Source of the DNA: Actinomycetes bacterium
Lineage (GTDB): Bacteria > Actinomycetota > Actinomycetes > Actinomycetales > Demequinaceae
Direction of reading: 5' to 3'
NCBI GenBank assembly: GCA_023411615.1
Contig: JAEYOR010000021.1
Location: 1 to 64,000 of the forward strand
Length of the DNA: 64,000 nucleotides
Within the stretch, counting starts at the first letter, position 1; each line of letters opens with the position of its first letter. Under the pieces are notes generated by a model. The model had not been told where the DNA came from, did not search any database, and was given only the letters and a program-made list of their open reading frames with translations. This document shows, in pieces, positions 62,471 through 64,000 of the stretch. A program made the translations under genes and the position numbers.

Positions 62471-63574
62471 TCATGCGGCCACCGCCTCAGCGTGGGGGTT
62501 GCGGTGCATGCCCGACGCTGCGCCGCGACGCTTGAGCGCCATGACAAAGGCGAGCACCCGGGCCACCGCGTTGTACAAATGCGGGGGAATCTCTTGGCCG
62601 AGGTCGCACGCTGCGTGGAGCGCACGCGCGAGGGCAATGTCTTGGACCATTGGCACCCGCTTCTCGGCAGCGATCGCGCGGATCTTGGCGGCGATGTGGC
62701 CTTGCCCCTTTGCGATGACGCGGGGGGCACCGGTGCCGGGTTCGTAGCGCAATGCGACGGCTACGTGGGTGGGGTTGACGAGCACAACGTCCGCATTGGT
62801 GACCTCGGCCATCATGCGGTTACGGCTCATTTGAATTTGGCGCTGACGAATCTGACCCTTGATGAGCGGGTCACCTTCAGTGGTCTTGAACTCGTCCTTG
62901 ATTTCCTTCTTTGACATACGCGTTTGCTTGCGGTTGCGCTTCATCACCACGAGCATGTCCGCGCCCGCAAGAGTGAGACCGGCGATGACGGCGATCTTGA
63001 CGAGGGAATTGACCCCATCGATACCGACCCCCATGATCGACTCGACTGTGTGCGCACCCGTGCCAAGCAGCACCGGAATGATGCCCTGCACCACGGTGTA
63101 CAAGACCGTGCCGATCGCGGCCGCTTTGAGTGCCGCCTTAGCGCCATTCCACCACGCCTGACCGCCAAAGACCCGCTTGAGACCGTCCTTCGGATTGAAC
63201 TGCTTGAACGTGGGCTTCAACTTCTTAGGCGAGAAGTGGATGCCGCCTTGTGCCGCGCCCGAGACCACTGCAGCGAGCACAACCGCGCCAAACATCGGCG
63301 CCATGACAACAAAGATCGACGCAAGGCTTTCCCGGGCCACCTCGAGCGCCACAAGGGGATCAGGCGCATCGGTGAAGGAGCGCAACTTGATGAAGTGATT
63401 GCGGGTCTCGCTTCCCGCGCGGCCAATCACGAGCGGCAAGGTAAGGGTGGCCGCGCCAACCACAACCCATGCCGAAAGATCCTGTGAGCGCTGAAGCGAG
63501 CCATCCCTGCGCAATTGCTTCATGCGCTTGGGAGTGGCCTTTTCGGTCTTGTCTCCGGAGTCGTTGCCGCTCAT
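62471..63574 (-). CDS. flhB: Flagellar biosynthesis protein FlhB
   Basis: This 367-residue export-gate protein has four membrane helices and a cytoplasmic domain that self-cleaves at NPTH (residues 267-270, in ADVVLVNPTHVAVALRYEPG) to switch export from rod/hook to filament substrates. The start DKTEKATPKRMKQLRRDGSLQRSQDL is typical. The ATG overlaps the fliR stop as ATGA. Confidence 0.97.
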   Translation of the reverse strand: MSGNDSGDKTEKATPKRMKQLRRDGSLQRSQDLSAWVVVGAATLTLPLVIGRAGSETRNHFIKLRSFTDAPDPLVALEVARESLASIFVVMAPMFGAVVLAAVVSGAAQGGIHFSPKKLKPTFKQFNPKDGLKRVFGGQAWWNGAKAALKAAAIGTVLYTVVQGIIPVLLGTGAHTVESIMGVGIDGVNSLVKIAVIAGLTLAGADMLVVMKRNRKQTRMSKKEIKDEFKTTEGDPLIKGQIRQRQIQMSRNRMMAEVTNADVVLVNPTHVAVALRYEPGTGAPRVIAKGQGHIAAKIRAIAAEKRVPMVQDIALARALHAACDLGQEIPPHLYNAVARVLAFVMALKRRGAASGMHRNPHAEAVAA

Positions 63575-64000
63575 GAACTCACCCCCATGACAATCTCGGC
63601 CGCACGCTCCGTGAGGGTGCTGATGATGGCGGGAAGGGTGAGGAACGCGATTGAACCGAGAGACAGCGTGATGAAGATCTTGAGCGGGAAGCCCAATGCA
63701 AAAGCGTTGAGCGCGGGCGCAACCCGAGTGAGCAAACCGAGGCCAACGTCGGCAAGGAAGAGCACCACCATGAGCGGGCCGGCAATCTGCAAGGCGGCAA
63801 ACATGAGTTCGCCCAGGCCATTGGTGAGGAGCAAACCCATCGCGTCCATGTTGAGGCCCTTGTTGAGCGGCAACGCATCAAAACTACGGAACAGTCCAGC
63901 GAGAACAAGCTGGTGTCCGTTCGAGGCGAAAAGCAACGCGAGCGCCGCCATGTTGTAGAACTTGGCGAAGCTCGCGCCCTCCGTCTGGCTCATCGGGTCA
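63571..64000 (-). CDS. fliR: FliR, C-terminal part, cut by the window edge
   Basis: The visible 143 residues are the C-terminal portion of FliR (full family length about 250). FAKFYNMAALALLFASNGHQLVLAGLFRSFDALPL and LQIAGPLMVVLFLADVGLGLLTRVAPALNAFALGFPLKI are diagnostic. FliR forms the export-gate pore with FliP and FliQ, which presumably lie upstream beyond the edge. The frame stays open to the window end, so the internal ATG at 63993 is not the start. Confidence 0.92.
   Translation of the reverse strand, partial: DPMSQTEGASFAKFYNMAALALLFASNGHQLVLAGLFRSFDALPLNKGLNMDAMGLLLTNGLGELMFAALQIAGPLMVVLFLADVGLGLLTRVAPALNAFALGFPLKIFITLSLGSIAFLTLPAIISTLTERAAEIVMGVSS

Overview
The window is high-GC DNA with dense, often overlapping genes. 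The content points to a flagellated, chemotactic actinobacterium, most likely of the order Micrococcales (Cellulomonadaceae or Demequinaceae type). The evidence is the PheA-linked glycosyltransferase, LppM-type lipoproteins, a DtxR-like iron box, dTDP-rhamnose genes, and a flagellar/chemotaxis locus with CsrA. The taxonomic placement is inference. No insertion sequence, prophage, integrase or CRISPR array is visible.

Layout. 1-8.1 kb: a truncated membrane sensor, a quinone oxidoreductase, an AGE epimerase, a HAD phosphatase, seryl-tRNA synthetase, a diacylglycerol kinase-like protein, and prephenate dehydratase coupled to a glycosyltransferase-like protein that lacks its metal motif. 8.1-13.1 kb: phosphoglucomutase, then four consecutive LppM-type lipoproteins. 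13.1-19 kb: an MFS transporter, an ATP-grasp enzyme, an SRPBCC protein, a near-consensus CRP/GlxR site ahead of a 48-residue ORF, a MalY-type C-S lyase, a methyltransferase and a phosphotransferase. 19-24.1 kb: a complete iron-siderophore uptake locus (two permeases, ATPase, binding lipoprotein, siderophore-interacting flavoprotein) with a DtxR-like box and two copies of a 24-bp inverted repeat. 24.1-27.5 kb: small enzymes, a leaderless-pilin-like protein and topoisomerase IB. 27.5-37.2 kb: one-carbon metabolism (metE, metF, gcvP-gcvT-gcvH) with OsmC, Tag and a Nudix hydrolase. 37.3-46 kb: cell-surface glycan synthesis (glycosyltransferases, a flippase-like protein, epimerase, rfbA/B/C/D). 46-49.5 kb: a chemoreceptor, S4 protein, membrane-acyltransferase fusion, YchJ and tRNA-Leu. 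49.6-64 kb: a muramyl-peptidase-like protein on the plus strand, then one long minus-strand motility block, read from the far end as fliR, flhB, flhA, flhF-like, csrA, cheA, cheW, mcp, cheB, cheR, cheY, cheX, cheY, cheX-like.

The genes group into coherent functions: iron acquisition, folate-linked C1 flux (glycine cleavage feeds MetF, which feeds MetE), dTDP-rhamnose synthesis with its transferase, and motility. A theme across the window is promoters in which a TANNNT hexamer sits 6-7 nt before the start codon, so the transcript is probably leaderless; about fifteen transcription units show this. No gene-free stretch exceeds 300 bases. The most notable observations are the duplicated CheY-CheX module, an FlhF homologue with no P-loop, a CheA with a Lys/Pro/Ala linker in place of P2, the paired iron operators and the LppM array. 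None amounts to a clearly new multi-gene system.
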